Both the position numbers and the translations under genes were made by a program. Under the pieces are notes generated by a model. The model was not told where the DNA came from. It saw only the letters and a program-made list of their open reading frames with translations, and searched no databases. A stretch of 7,603 nt of DNA from Candidatus Bathyarchaeota archaeon B63 (lineage in GTDB: Archaea; Thermoproteota; Bathyarchaeia; Bathyarchaeales; DTEX01), in NCBI GenBank assembly GCA_001593845.1, contig LUCF01000077.1, positions 1 through 7,603 of the forward strand. The letters are read 5' to 3'. Below are positions 1-5,763 of the stretch, piece by piece (within the stretch, counting starts at the first letter, position 1; each line of letters opens with the position of its first letter).

Positions 1-13
1 CCCTTTTCGTAGC

Positions 14-28
14 ATCTAAAATTTAGAT
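14..28. repeat. AT-rich 15-base palindrome near the window edge
   Basis: The sequence shows two perfect 7-base arms (ATCTAAA and TTTAGAT) around one central A. It lies 42 bases beyond the stop codon of the minus-strand GTPase gene, on its downstream side. It could be a transcript-end hairpin for that gene, although a one-base loop cannot form and the effective stem would be shorter, or an operator for a gene beyond the window. Its role cannot be decided from this sequence. Confidence 0.3.
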
Positions 29-70
29 AAACAGAGCACGCGGTAAGCATTTCCAGCATGGGCGGGATTA

Positions 71-1243
71 CTATCTTATCTCGATTATGTCCCCATCCAT
101 GAGAATGTGGGCTGGGCCTACCCTCTGCCCGGGATACTTCGCGCTCGGCCCCCAGACTCGGGCGTACCTGAACCTCTTGTAGAGCTCGCTGTGGAGCCTC
201 TTCGCCGCCTCGATGACCGTTGATCCCTCATCGATCACAAGCGGCTTTGGAGAGGGCTTCTTCAAGCCCGGCTCCTTCGAGTATACGCGGATTATCCTGA
301 GCATCCTGAATATGCTGTCCCCGAGGCCATCCAGCCCGCGGCCGTCCCTGCATGAGACCGGTAATATGGGGATCTCTGAGCCCTCCATTAACCCCATGAG
401 CCTATTGAGGCTCTCCTCTGCACCCTCCACGTCCAGCTTATTCGCAACTATGATTGTGGGCTTGTAAACCAGGCTGGAAAAGAGGGAGTCCTCGATATCA
501 CTGAGGGTGACCCTGCCCCTAATCTTTATCAGCGCGGAGCTTATCCTGTAGTTTCTGAGGAGCCTCCTAACGTCGTCCACCGTGCAGTCGACGAGTACCC
601 CGTTTCCTATGAGCTGTATCCCAGCCCCTCCGCTCCTCCGAGTTATCTCAACCTCGCCTTCCGGCTTCTCGATCATTATGCCGGCCCTGCCCAGCTCAGA
701 CCTGAGCATGCTGAGCTGACCAGCAGGGTCACCTGATAGGTCGACCATGAGGATCAAGCCGTCTGAGTTCCTAGCCAGCCCGAGTATCTGCGGCCCATCC
801 ATCCGGCCCTCCGCCGCTCCCTCGATGAGGGCGGGAGCCTCGATGAGCTGGAACTGTATGTCTTGGTACTGAAGCATGCCGACCACCGGCCTCTTCGTCG
901 TGAAGTGTACGGGGCTGACCTCAGCCTTCGCGCCTGTAAGGGAGACGAGGAGGCTGCTTCTCCCAACATTCGTCGGGCCGAGTATGACTATCTGGCCTGC
1001 CCCCTCCTTCGGGACTGAGAAGCCGCCGTACCCGCCTCTCCTCCTCGCCCTCCTCCTCTCGAGCTCCCTCTCCAGCATCGCTATTCTCCGCCTTACGTTG
1101 GCAAGCAGGTTGCTGGTTCCCTTATGCTTCGGGACGAGCGAGATGAACTCCCTCATCAGCCTTATCTTCTCAGCGGTGTCCCTGCAGGCGACCACCTCAG
1201 CCCATTTCGCCTTCGCCTCGGCTGGAAGGTTCGTTACCAACAC
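71..1243 (-). CDS. OBG/DRG-family GTPase with TGS domain and degenerate G1 and G3 motifs
   Basis: This 390-residue protein has the DRG/Rbg layout: a basic helical N-terminus (about 1-70), a G domain split by an insert at about 175-255 like the S5D2L insert of DRG proteins, and a C-terminal TGS domain (about 330-390). DRG proteins bind GTP and associate with translating ribosomes; a cytosolic translation-linked role is inferred from the family. Visible motifs are the P-loop G89-PTNV-G94-R95-S96, switch I FTT 114-116, NKLD 268-271 and SC 297-298. Two positions are odd. The P-loop lysine is Arg95, and the G3 motif, normally DxPG, reads E135-A-P-A138, so GTP hydrolysis may be altered. The GTG start at 1243 is preceded by GGAGGGG. 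The gene ends in tandem stops TAG-TAA. A DRG-like paralogue is more likely than the canonical DRG because of these substitutions. Confidence 0.88.
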   Translation of the reverse strand: MLVTNLPAEAKAKWAEVVACRDTAEKIRLMREFISLVPKHKGTSNLLANVRRRIAMLERELERRRARRRGGYGGFSVPKEGAGQIVILGPTNVGRSSLLVSLTGAKAEVSPVHFTTKRPVVGMLQYQDIQFQLIEAPALIEGAAEGRMDGPQILGLARNSDGLILMVDLSGDPAGQLSMLRSELGRAGIMIEKPEGEVEITRRSGGAGIQLIGNGVLVDCTVDDVRRLLRNYRISSALIKIRGRVTLSDIEDSLFSSLVYKPTIIVANKLDVEGAEESLNRLMGLMEGSEIPILPVSCRDGRGLDGLGDSIFRMLRIIRVYSKEPGLKKPSPKPLVIDEGSTVIEAAKRLHSELYKRFRYARVWGPSAKYPGQRVGPAHILMDGDIIEIR

Positions 1244-1286
1244 AGCCCCTCCGATTCCCCGATTGTCAGGGTGATCCTCCAGTATC

Positions 1287-1294
1287 TCTTTATA
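1287..1294 (-). promoter_or_regulatory. TATA box of the GTPase gene
   Basis: On the minus strand the sequence reads TATAAAGA, preceded by a purine-rich AAGGGG in the BRE position. Archaeal initiation about 25 bases downstream would fall near 1265, giving a leader of roughly 20 bases that contains the GGAGGGG ribosome binding site before the GTG start. The spacing supports the assignment. Confidence 0.55.
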
Positions 1295-1445
1295 CCCCTT
1301 CGGATTTAGCCGTTTTCTTTAAGTCCATGAAGAAGAGAAATCCATTCAAGCATCCATTTATCCCTGTCTGAAGCGGGTCCGCTGTGATTAACACCCAATA
1401 AGGTACAGGTTCAAAGCTCGTTATCCCCGCTGGCTGGCTTAAGGG

Positions 1446-1469
1446 CTCTTAAGAGTAAAGCTCAGAGCC
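1446..1469. repeat. Inverted repeats upstream of vapBC
   Basis: A perfect 10-base palindrome CTCTTAAGAG occupies 1446-1455. It overlaps a wider pair of 6-base arms, GGCTCT (1444-1449) and AGAGCC (1464-1469). Both lie 30-60 bases upstream of the vapBC TATA box and about 150 bases upstream of the GTPase promoter, in the 299-base divergent intergenic region. They could be a regulator site, but nothing in the sequence identifies the regulator. Confidence 0.25.
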
Positions 1470-1500
1470 TCTTTCGTCTTCATAAATATTATCGCAAAGA

Positions 1501-1508
1501 TTATATAT
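1501..1508 (+). promoter_or_regulatory. TATA box of vapBC
   Basis: TTATATAT is preceded by CGCAAAGA, a plausible BRE. Initiation 25-27 bases downstream would fall near 1529-1531, just before the AGGTGG ribosome binding site (1531-1536) and the TTG start at 1543. The transcript leader would therefore be very short. Confidence 0.6.
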
Positions 1509-1544
1509 CTGGTTTAACCAGTTTAGTTATAGGTGGACTGGTTT
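1509..1544 (+). promoter_or_regulatory. Probable VapB autoregulatory operator: palindrome plus half-site
   Basis: A perfect palindrome CTGGTT-T-AACCAG fills 1509-1521, directly after the TATA box. The half-site CTGGTTT recurs in direct orientation at 1538-1544, overlapping the TTG start codon. Occupation of these sites would cover the region between the TATA box and the transcription start. AbrB/MazE-fold antitoxins commonly bind palindromes in their own promoters, so repression of vapBC by VapB, alone or with VapC, is the natural inference. Confidence 0.55.
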
Positions 1545-1806
1545 GACTCTTAAATTAAAGATAGGCAGGAAGGGCTACGTGATAATCCCCAAGGCTATCC
1601 GAGAGTCCGTTGGCATCGAGGAGGGCGATGAAGTCATCGTCGAGGTTGGAGATGGAATAACCCTCAAGCCCATTAAGAGAGTTAATATTGAAGAACTTAG
1701 GTCCGCCCTCAAGGGCCATCTGGAAAGGTTAAGGGCTCTGCCAAGACTGAAGGAGCCGACGCCAGGAGAAATGCGTATCTCCCTCGAAGAGGAGTTTGAT
1801 GAATGA
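1543..1806 (+). CDS. vapB: VapB-type antitoxin, AbrB/SpoVT fold
   Basis: This 87-residue protein begins with an AbrB/MazE-type swapped-hairpin DNA-binding domain (about 1-45, with the typical GRKGYVIIPKAIRE and EEGDEVIVEV segments). An acidic tail (about 50-87) follows, of the kind that wraps around and blocks the toxin. It should neutralise the PIN RNase encoded next to it and repress its own promoter. The TTG start at 1543 is preferred because AGGTGG ends six bases before it and no earlier in-frame start gives the fold more completely. The coding region overlaps vapC by four bases (ATGA), so the two are translationally coupled. Length and fold match archaeal VapB proteins. The specific VapB subfamily cannot be named from sequence alone. 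Confidence 0.85.
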   Translation: MTLKLKIGRKGYVIIPKAIRESVGIEEGDEVIVEVGDGITLKPIKRVNIEELRSALKGHLERLRALPRLKEPTPGEMRISLEEEFDE

Positions 1807-2207
1807 GGGTATTTATCGACTCCAACCTCCTAGTTTATTTGAATACGTTGACTACTGAGAACATCAGGAGGGCTTATGAGAACTTTTACTTGAACATAGC
1901 AGCTGAACATAGGATGTACACGGATGTGCTTGTACTTGATGAGGTTATTTACGTCTCTAAAAAGAGATATCTTGTCCCGTACGTAACGACGCTGAGCTTC
2001 ATAGAGTCTATAGTACTACCATACGTCATCATCCTGCCCCTAAGTGAGGATGAGTACAATGAGGCCGCCGAGATTATCGGGAAGTACAATGTTAAACCAT
2101 CCGACGCACTGCACGTAGGAGCTATGAGGACTAATGATATCGGCGTGATGGTGTCTGAAGATGAAGAATTAGATAGGATAGATGAGATAAAAAGAATGTG
2201 GATATAG
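1803..2207 (+). CDS. vapC: VapC-type toxin, PIN-domain RNase
   Basis: This is a single PIN domain of 134 residues, the usual length for VapC. These toxins are Mg-dependent endoribonucleases that cut tRNA or rRNA and slow growth; the target here is unknown. The acidic active-site positions are all present: Asp6 (FIDSN), Asp46/Glu47 (VLDEV), Asp101 (KPSDALHV), and Asp120 with Asp124 (SEDEELD). The toxin therefore looks catalytically intact. The ATG overlaps the vapB stop by four bases, and AGGAG inside the end of vapB (1790-1794) lies eight bases upstream. The pair shares the promoter and operator upstream of vapB. No terminator with a T-tract was found directly after the stop. A non-toxin PIN protein is possible but unlikely given the partner gene. 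Confidence 0.88.
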   Translation: MRVFIDSNLLVYLNTLTTENIRRAYENFYLNIAAEHRMYTDVLVLDEVIYVSKKRYLVPYVTTLSFIESIVLPYVIILPLSEDEYNEAAEIIGKYNVKPSDALHVGAMRTNDIGVMVSEDEELDRIDEIKRMWI

Positions 2208-2443
2208 GCCTCAGAATAAATAGTGCCTTACATGCCCTTCTTTAGAAATAGACATGGATGCATCAAAGAAGAAGACTTTATCGAGTGAAAAATGAAAGAT
2301 AAAATCGCAGAGGCAGGGTCACAACAGAGAATCGGGTGACCTCGAATATCGTTCCACCTTTCGAAAGCAACGAGGGAGTCGATTAATTGTATACATCTTT
2401 TCTCATCTTTTAGGAACCTGGAACTCTAGTCCCTCTCAGTTAA

Positions 2444-2578
2444 CCGCTTATACTTGATGAGGAGCCGGTGGATTAGGGTTCACGGCCATTACATCTCCTC
2501 TGCGGGGCCCCGCTGGGTGAATGATATATCCATTCCCATGACTCAACCCTATAAGCGGGAGCATATTCCTATTCCGCT
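2444..2578 (+). ncRNA. Candidate structured RNA element (multi-branched, switch-like)
   Basis: A perfect 9-bp stem pairs CCGCTTATA (2444-2452) with TATAAGCGG (2550-2558). Inside it are three more possible hairpins. The first is GAGGA/TCCTC (2459-2500) capped by an inner GCC-GTG/CAC-GGC stem. The second is the palindrome GCGGGGCCCCGC (2502-2513). The third is GGGTGA pairing with TCA-CCC around one bulged A (2515-2549), ending next to the closing stem. The 3' strand of the closing stem can instead pair with TTCCGCT at 2572-2578, giving a 7-bp hairpin. Two exclusive pairings of one strand resemble a regulatory switch. It matches no RNA family I recognise, and transcription is not proven. Confidence 0.3.
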
Positions 2579-2653
2579 CATTTCCCCAGGCCTCCCAATC
2601 GGGTCATGAAGGCAGCTTTTGATGCGACGGAATCTCTGGGCGGATGCGACAGA

Positions 2654-2661
2654 TTTATATA
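2654..2661 (+). promoter_or_regulatory. TATA box of the two membrane-protein genes
   Basis: TTTATATA is among the best TATA matches in the window. Initiation about 25 bases downstream would fall near 2683. This leaves a short leader with GGAG (2679-2682) and GTGATC (2685-2690), both complementary to the 3' end of archaeal 16S rRNA, before the TTG at 2696. It therefore argues against an upstream ATG start at 2606. Confidence 0.6.
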
Positions 2662-2695
2662 TTTTCAACCTTCTCTTTGGAGTTGTGATCATCCA

Positions 2696-3349
2696 TTGAG
2701 ACTTGGATTGCCCAGGCTTCCCCTGCTGATTTTTCTCTTATTGGTCCTCACCTCTTTGGCGTTGGGTTTCGGCATCATCTACTCAACGGTCGAGGCCAAT
2801 AGGAGGGGGGATTACCTGCGCCTAGAGAATGAAGTATTAAGGGTTGATCTCCCCATAAGCTGGTTCACGATCCTATGGGAGGATATCAATGAGACGACGA
2901 ATGAGAGGATCTATTATGTGATAACTTTCCCACATGACAGGTTCTCGGTGATCTCCATCCAGGTCTTCGACGAGAAGGCCACGAAACAATTTCTCAACGA
3001 GGATGACCGGATCGATCTTCCCTCGATCTCCTTCCTGCAGACCCAAAGGTTCTTCTATGAGTGGGCCTCAAAGAAGGGTGAGAACGCCTCCATAATCTCA
3101 GTCGAGAACGGAACCTTGTATGTGGAGGCCTCGGGGGAGAAGGCCAGCTACACGAGGATCCACATAAAAGACGGATATAAGGCTGATGGCTCCCTCTATA
3201 ACGTAACCGTCCTAGTCGTCTCATACATGAGGAACAATAATCTCGTTCAGATATCCTTCTGGGGGAAACAGGAGGACTACGAGAAGAACCTGGAGGTATT
3301 CGAGTGGGTATTAAATAATACCTTGGTGAAGAAGTATGGGCCCAAATAG
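2696..3349 (+). CDS. Single-span exported protein of unknown function
   Basis: From the TTG at 2696 the protein is 217 residues. A hydrophobic helix (about 7-30, rich in Leu) follows a short basic N-terminus. The rest is a soluble domain of about 185 residues, predicted to lie outside the cell and anchored by the helix. The outer domain carries five N-x-S/T glycosylation sequons (Asn65, 130, 138, 169, 207), as expected for an archaeal surface protein. Its alternating strand pattern faintly recalls PsbP-like domains, but I cannot assign a family. An in-frame ATG at 2606 would add 30 residues, but the TATA box lies inside that extension, so I reject it. TTG at 2708 is another possible start. 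The last 14 bases overlap the next gene, so the two proteins are probably co-translated and may work together. Confidence 0.7.
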   Translation: MRLGLPRLPLLIFLLLVLTSLALGFGIIYSTVEANRRGDYLRLENEVLRVDLPISWFTILWEDINETTNERIYYVITFPHDRFSVISIQVFDEKATKQFLNEDDRIDLPSISFLQTQRFFYEWASKKGENASIISVENGTLYVEASGEKASYTRIHIKDGYKADGSLYNVTVLVVSYMRNNNLVQISFWGKQEDYEKNLEVFEWVLNNTLVKKYGPK

Positions 3350-3839
3350 CTATAGGATAAGCAAGATCGATATCATGCACAGCCTGCTGGGCGGAGGCAT
3401 ATGCTTCGTATCAACATTCTTCATCTCAGCCATATCGGGGACCATCCTCAGGGAGCTCCTCATCAACCTCGGCATACTAGGCGTAATAGCCTTCGACTCC
3501 TTCAGGATAGCCAGAACAATCATAATCTTCGGGGCTGCCTACCTGACCTGCGGCTTCCTCGGCGGAATCTACACGGGCTACAATGTGGAGGGAAGATTAG
3601 GGGTCCTCCTATTCATCACCGCCTCGGTGGGCTTCGTCTCCTTCGCCATCCTAGTCTGGGCGCTGGCGTATCTATCCTCGCCTGACGCCTATATCGAGAT
3701 CCTTCTGCCGGCGGCGGCTGGAAACCTCATCGGAGCATACCTAGGAGGCTACACGATCATCTGGCCGTACAGGCATGGGGAGGAGCCGTCCCACCTCGAG
3801 ATCGAACTGGAAGAGGAGGAGACCCAGCGGGAAGATTGA
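3336..3839 (+). CDS. Small polytopic membrane protein of unknown function
   Basis: The protein has 167 residues with hydrophobic segments at about 16-36, 60-82, 87-112 and 119-143, plus a weaker one at about 42-54, so four or five membrane helices. The helices are rich in small residues (LLGGG, GGIYTGY, AAAGNLIGAYLGGY), which suggests tight helix packing. The last 20 or so residues form a strongly acidic tail. The ATG at 3336 lies inside the end of the preceding gene, overlapping it by 14 bases in another frame, with GGTGAAG just upstream. The overlap implies one transcript and coupled translation, so a membrane complex with the upstream exported protein is a reasonable inference. I do not recognise the family. 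A stable stem-loop begins three bases after the stop. Confidence 0.75.
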   Translation: MGPNSYRISKIDIMHSLLGGGICFVSTFFISAISGTILRELLINLGILGVIAFDSFRIARTIIIFGAAYLTCGFLGGIYTGYNVEGRLGVLLFITASVGFVSFAILVWALAYLSSPDAYIEILLPAAAGNLIGAYLGGYTIIWPYRHGEEPSHLEIELEEEETQRED

Positions 3840-3842
3840 GGG

Positions 3843-3873
3843 GGGCCCTTAGAAGAGCTATTCTAAGGAGCCC
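3843..3873 (+). terminator. Strong stem-loop at the end of the two-gene membrane operon
   Basis: CCTTAGAA (3847-3854) pairs perfectly with TTCTAAGG (3861-3868) around the loop GAGCTA. The stem continues with GGGC/GCCC past a single bulged A, giving 12 base pairs in all. It begins just after the stop codon. No T-tract follows, so it may protect or define the mRNA 3' end rather than cause termination by itself. Confidence 0.5.
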
Positions 3874-3962
3874 ATCCGCAGGAGAGATAATGGTTAATTA
3901 GATTAATGACTAATAAGATGGAGAAGAGAGAGCGGCCATTCTAATCGCAGGGTCTACAGGAC

Positions 3963-5060
3963 ATGGAAGACGGTCAGTTGAGGTTTAGGGATCCGCGGTT
4001 AGCGAGGAGGGTTGCGGATAGAATTCGGAAGCTAGCCCCTCCTTACCAGCTCCGTTTCTGCCACGTATGCGGGACGCATGAATGGACGATAACTCATTAT
4101 GGTATCAGGTCGCTGCTCCCCGAAACCCTCGATGTCATAGCCGGGCCTGGATGCCCAGTCTGCGTCACACCAGCATCCGATATTGACGCTTTAGTCTCGC
4201 TTGCACTTCAGGGCGTATCGATCCTAACATTCGGTGATGTCATACGGGTTCCAGGCTCAGAGATGTCCCTCCAAGATGCAAAGGCCCAAGGCGGAGATGT
4301 GCGGGTGGTCTACGGCGTAAGCGACGCCGTGAAGATGGCGAGAAGGGAGCCTGAGAGGGACTTCGTATTCTTCGCTGTGGGCTTCGAGACGACCGCTCCA
4401 TCGACGGCCCTCGAGGTTCTAGGCAGGCCGCCTGAAAACCTGAGCTTCCTCGTCGCTCATAGGTTGATACCGCCGGCTATGGAGCTCCTCCTAGGCATCG
4501 GCGACCTCCACATAGACGGCTTCATCGCGCCTGGGCATGTCTCAACTGTGATCGGGATGAAGCCCTACAGGATCTTCCCAGAGGCTTATCGCATGCCGAC
4601 CGTGATAGCCGGCTTCGAGCCCCTAGACGTCCTATTCGGCATCCTGATGCTCCTGAGGCAGATAAGGAGGGGAGAGGCTAAACTTGAGAATGAGTATGTA
4701 CGCTCGGTCAGCTGGGAGGGAAACATCAAGGCTCAGAGGATCATCAGCGATGCCTTCAACGTAAGCAGCGGCCACTGGAGGGGGTTAGGGAGGCTGCCCT
4801 CCTCAGCGCTCACACTGAAGGAGAAGTTCAGCCGATACGATGCGAGGAGGAAGTACAACATAAAAGATGAGGCCTCCAGGGATCTCCTGCCGGGCTGCCT
4901 CTGCCACCTCATAATGATCGGGAAGATAAAGCCCCCTGAATGCCCGCTCTTCATGAAGGCCTGCACCCCCCAGTCACCCCGGGGGGCATGCATGGTCTCA
5001 AGCGAGGGCACATGCAGCATATGGGCGAAACACGCAGCGACGGGAAAACATCTGCCTTAA
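3963..5060 (+). CDS. hypD: HypD, iron-ligand assembly factor for [NiFe]-hydrogenase
   Basis: HypD works with HypC, and with HypE and HypF, to build the Fe(CN)2CO unit that is inserted into [NiFe]-hydrogenases; it acts in the cytosol. The 365 residues match the family length. The redox and metal-site cysteines are present: Cys36 in CGTHE and Cys64/Cys67 in GPGCPVC. The GFETTAP (140-146) and GHVST (191-195) signatures follow. The C-terminal region has the [4Fe-4S] cysteines (312, 314, 327, 334, 343, 351) in the usual CTPxxPxGACMVSSEGTC context. The protein therefore looks complete and functional. An extra Cys33 lies close to the active site. The ATG at 3963 has only a weak AGG before it. No hypA, B, C, E or F gene and no hydrogenase gene is in the window, so its partners must lie elsewhere. 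Confidence 0.95.
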   Translation: MEDGQLRFRDPRLARRVADRIRKLAPPYQLRFCHVCGTHEWTITHYGIRSLLPETLDVIAGPGCPVCVTPASDIDALVSLALQGVSILTFGDVIRVPGSEMSLQDAKAQGGDVRVVYGVSDAVKMARREPERDFVFFAVGFETTAPSTALEVLGRPPENLSFLVAHRLIPPAMELLLGIGDLHIDGFIAPGHVSTVIGMKPYRIFPEAYRMPTVIAGFEPLDVLFGILMLLRQIRRGEAKLENEYVRSVSWEGNIKAQRIISDAFNVSSGHWRGLGRLPSSALTLKEKFSRYDARRKYNIKDEASRDLLPGCLCHLIMIGKIKPPECPLFMKACTPQSPRGACMVSSEGTCSIWAKHAATGKHLP

Positions 5061-5086
5061 TAAAATTTCAGAACCAATTAGTGATG

Positions 5087-5359
5087 TTAAAATAGTATAT
5101 GACAGAGATTTTGAGAAATCTCATTAACCTTTGCGAGGATTGAGCATAAGGATCATCATAAGTGTGTGCTATTAGCAATCTATGAGAGTGAGGATTATTT
5201 GATTGGCGCTAGCGCCATCTTAGTACCCGGGACTGCTAAAACCAAGAGTGCACGTGATGCGGCCTGCAGCTCCCTCAGAAATTTTAGGTACTCCCTCAGC
5301 TTGCTGAGTTTCGTTGTTATTAGCCTTTTTTCTATACTAGAATCTTTTTCAGAAAGCAT
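5087..5359 (-). pseudogene. Decayed HEPN (DUF86/HepT-type) toxin gene
   Basis: An ATG at 5357-5359 lies inside the end of the MNT gene, with GAGAGGT seven bases upstream. It opens a 54-codon frame ending at 5195. Its first 31 residues (MLSEKDSSIEKRL then TTKLSKLREYLKFLREL) match the first helix of DUF86 HEPN toxins, after which the similarity stops. Traces continue in the other frames in the expected order. A stretch resembling the LG-x-x-SP-x-x-Y region (TLGFSSPGY) is followed by RLLIAHTYDD (5152-5181), the R-x4-H RNase motif with its trailing Tyr. A possible last helix (ILAKVNEIS) runs to a stop at 5087. About 270 bases remain of a gene normally near 420, so at least two internal deletions or frameshifts are implied. 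HEPN toxins are RNases kept in check by the MNT partner. This one should be inactive. The N-terminal match is strong; the middle and last segments are weaker. Confidence 0.6.
5204..5217. repeat. 14-base perfect palindrome inside the HEPN relic
   Basis: TGGCGCTAGCGCCA is self-complementary without a spacer. It sits between the mid-HEPN trace and the R-x4-H trace, where part of the HEPN gene appears to be missing. It may mark a deletion junction or be chance. Confidence 0.3.
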
Positions 5360-5712
5360 TCATCATACCTCTCCATAGCTCTAGAGAAATCCAAGTATTC
5401 GTCTTGCGTCCTCGCCTCGAACTTTATCCTTGCCTCCTCATCCTTACAGTGTATTAGCCTTCCATGTCTTATTACTTGATACTTAAGTAGGGGCGGCGCT
5501 GTGTTAAGGATTATCAAATCAACCTCCCTCGTTAGAATTTTAGATAACTCGCTAATCAAATCTAAATAGTAGTCTAACATTTCTTCAGGGATATCCCTCA
5601 ATAAAATGGCTATATCTATATCGCTATTAATAGTCTGGATGCCCCGAGCGTAGGAGCCGAATAGATAAGCAACGAGAAACCCATCCCCCCGTAGAAGGTC
5701 CCCCAAGGCCAT
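5332..5712 (-). CDS. MNT-type nucleotidyltransferase antitoxin
   Basis: This is a minimal nucleotidyltransferase of the DNA polymerase beta superfamily, 126 residues, like the MntA antitoxins that AMPylate and silence HEPN toxins. The motif G19-S-Y-A-R-G24 is followed by the metal-binding pair Asp31 and Asp33 (SDIDIA) and the third acid Asp65 (REVDLIIL), so the catalytic site is complete. The tail (about 90-126) has the usual EARTQDEYLDF region. The gene overlaps the HEPN relic by 28 bases, the normal MNT-HEPN coupling, so it is probably an antitoxin that has lost its toxin. The ATG at 5712 lacks a ribosome binding site, and the preceding in-frame residues RVLNKFL look like the family's first helix. 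The true 5' end may therefore be further upstream and frameshifted. Confidence 0.82.
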   Translation of the reverse strand: MALGDLLRGDGFLVAYLFGSYARGIQTINSDIDIAILLRDIPEEMLDYYLDLISELSKILTREVDLIILNTAPPLLKYQVIRHGRLIHCKDEEARIKFEARTQDEYLDFSRAMERYDECFLKKILV

Positions 5713-5763
5713 GAGGAACTTGTTCAGAACCCTTCACCACCCATAACTATTGTGGAGGAGCCT

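Larger units (their letters stand above)
2208..2695. other. Gene-free region between vapC and the exported-protein gene
   Basis: I see no convincing coding region on either strand in these 488 bases. The stretch holds several inverted repeats. GGTCAC/GTGACC lies at 2317-2341. CCTCG/CGAGG at 2340-2375 encloses the 10-base palindrome CTTTCGAAAG (2358-2367). A larger foldable element lies at 2444-2578. A palindromic TGTATACA (2388-2395) could serve as a weak TATA-like element for a transcript starting near 2415. The last part contains the TATA box of the next gene. Confidence 0.5.

Noticed and set aside
876..1274. Long plus-strand open frame of 132 codons opposite the GTPase.
   Set aside because: It is antisense to a gene with clear domain matches, and its translation has no recognisable domain. 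It results from the GC-rich codon use of the real gene.
1327..1371. C/D-box-like ATGAAGA...CTGA, and a 14-codon frame MKKRNPFKHPFIPV in the same place.
   Set aside because: There is no D' or C' box and the C box has a mismatch. The short frame has no ribosome binding site and no coupling to a neighbour.
1372..1431. tRNA-like arms: AGCGGG and CCCGCT with an internal GGTTCAAA.
   Set aside because: The span is only 60 bases, the T-stem does not pair around TTCAAA, and no anticodon arm forms. It is not a tRNA, and too little is left to call a tRNA relic.
2451..2465. CTTGATGAGGAG, resembling the hammerhead ribozyme CUGAUGAG core.
   Set aside because: The preceding base is wrong, and no GAAA strand with matching helices is present nearby.
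2994..3380. Minus-strand frame of 128 codons opposite the exported-protein gene.
   Set aside because: Its composition (Arg, Ser, Pro and His rich) is that of an antisense shadow, and the plus strand has the promoter and gene coupling.
5068..5121. Plus-strand peptide ISDVKIVYDRDFEKSH after hypD, reminiscent of a nucleotidyltransferase C-terminus.
   Set aside because: It is too short, its frame has no coding continuation upstream except opposite phase within hypD, and it overlaps the HEPN relic on the other strand.
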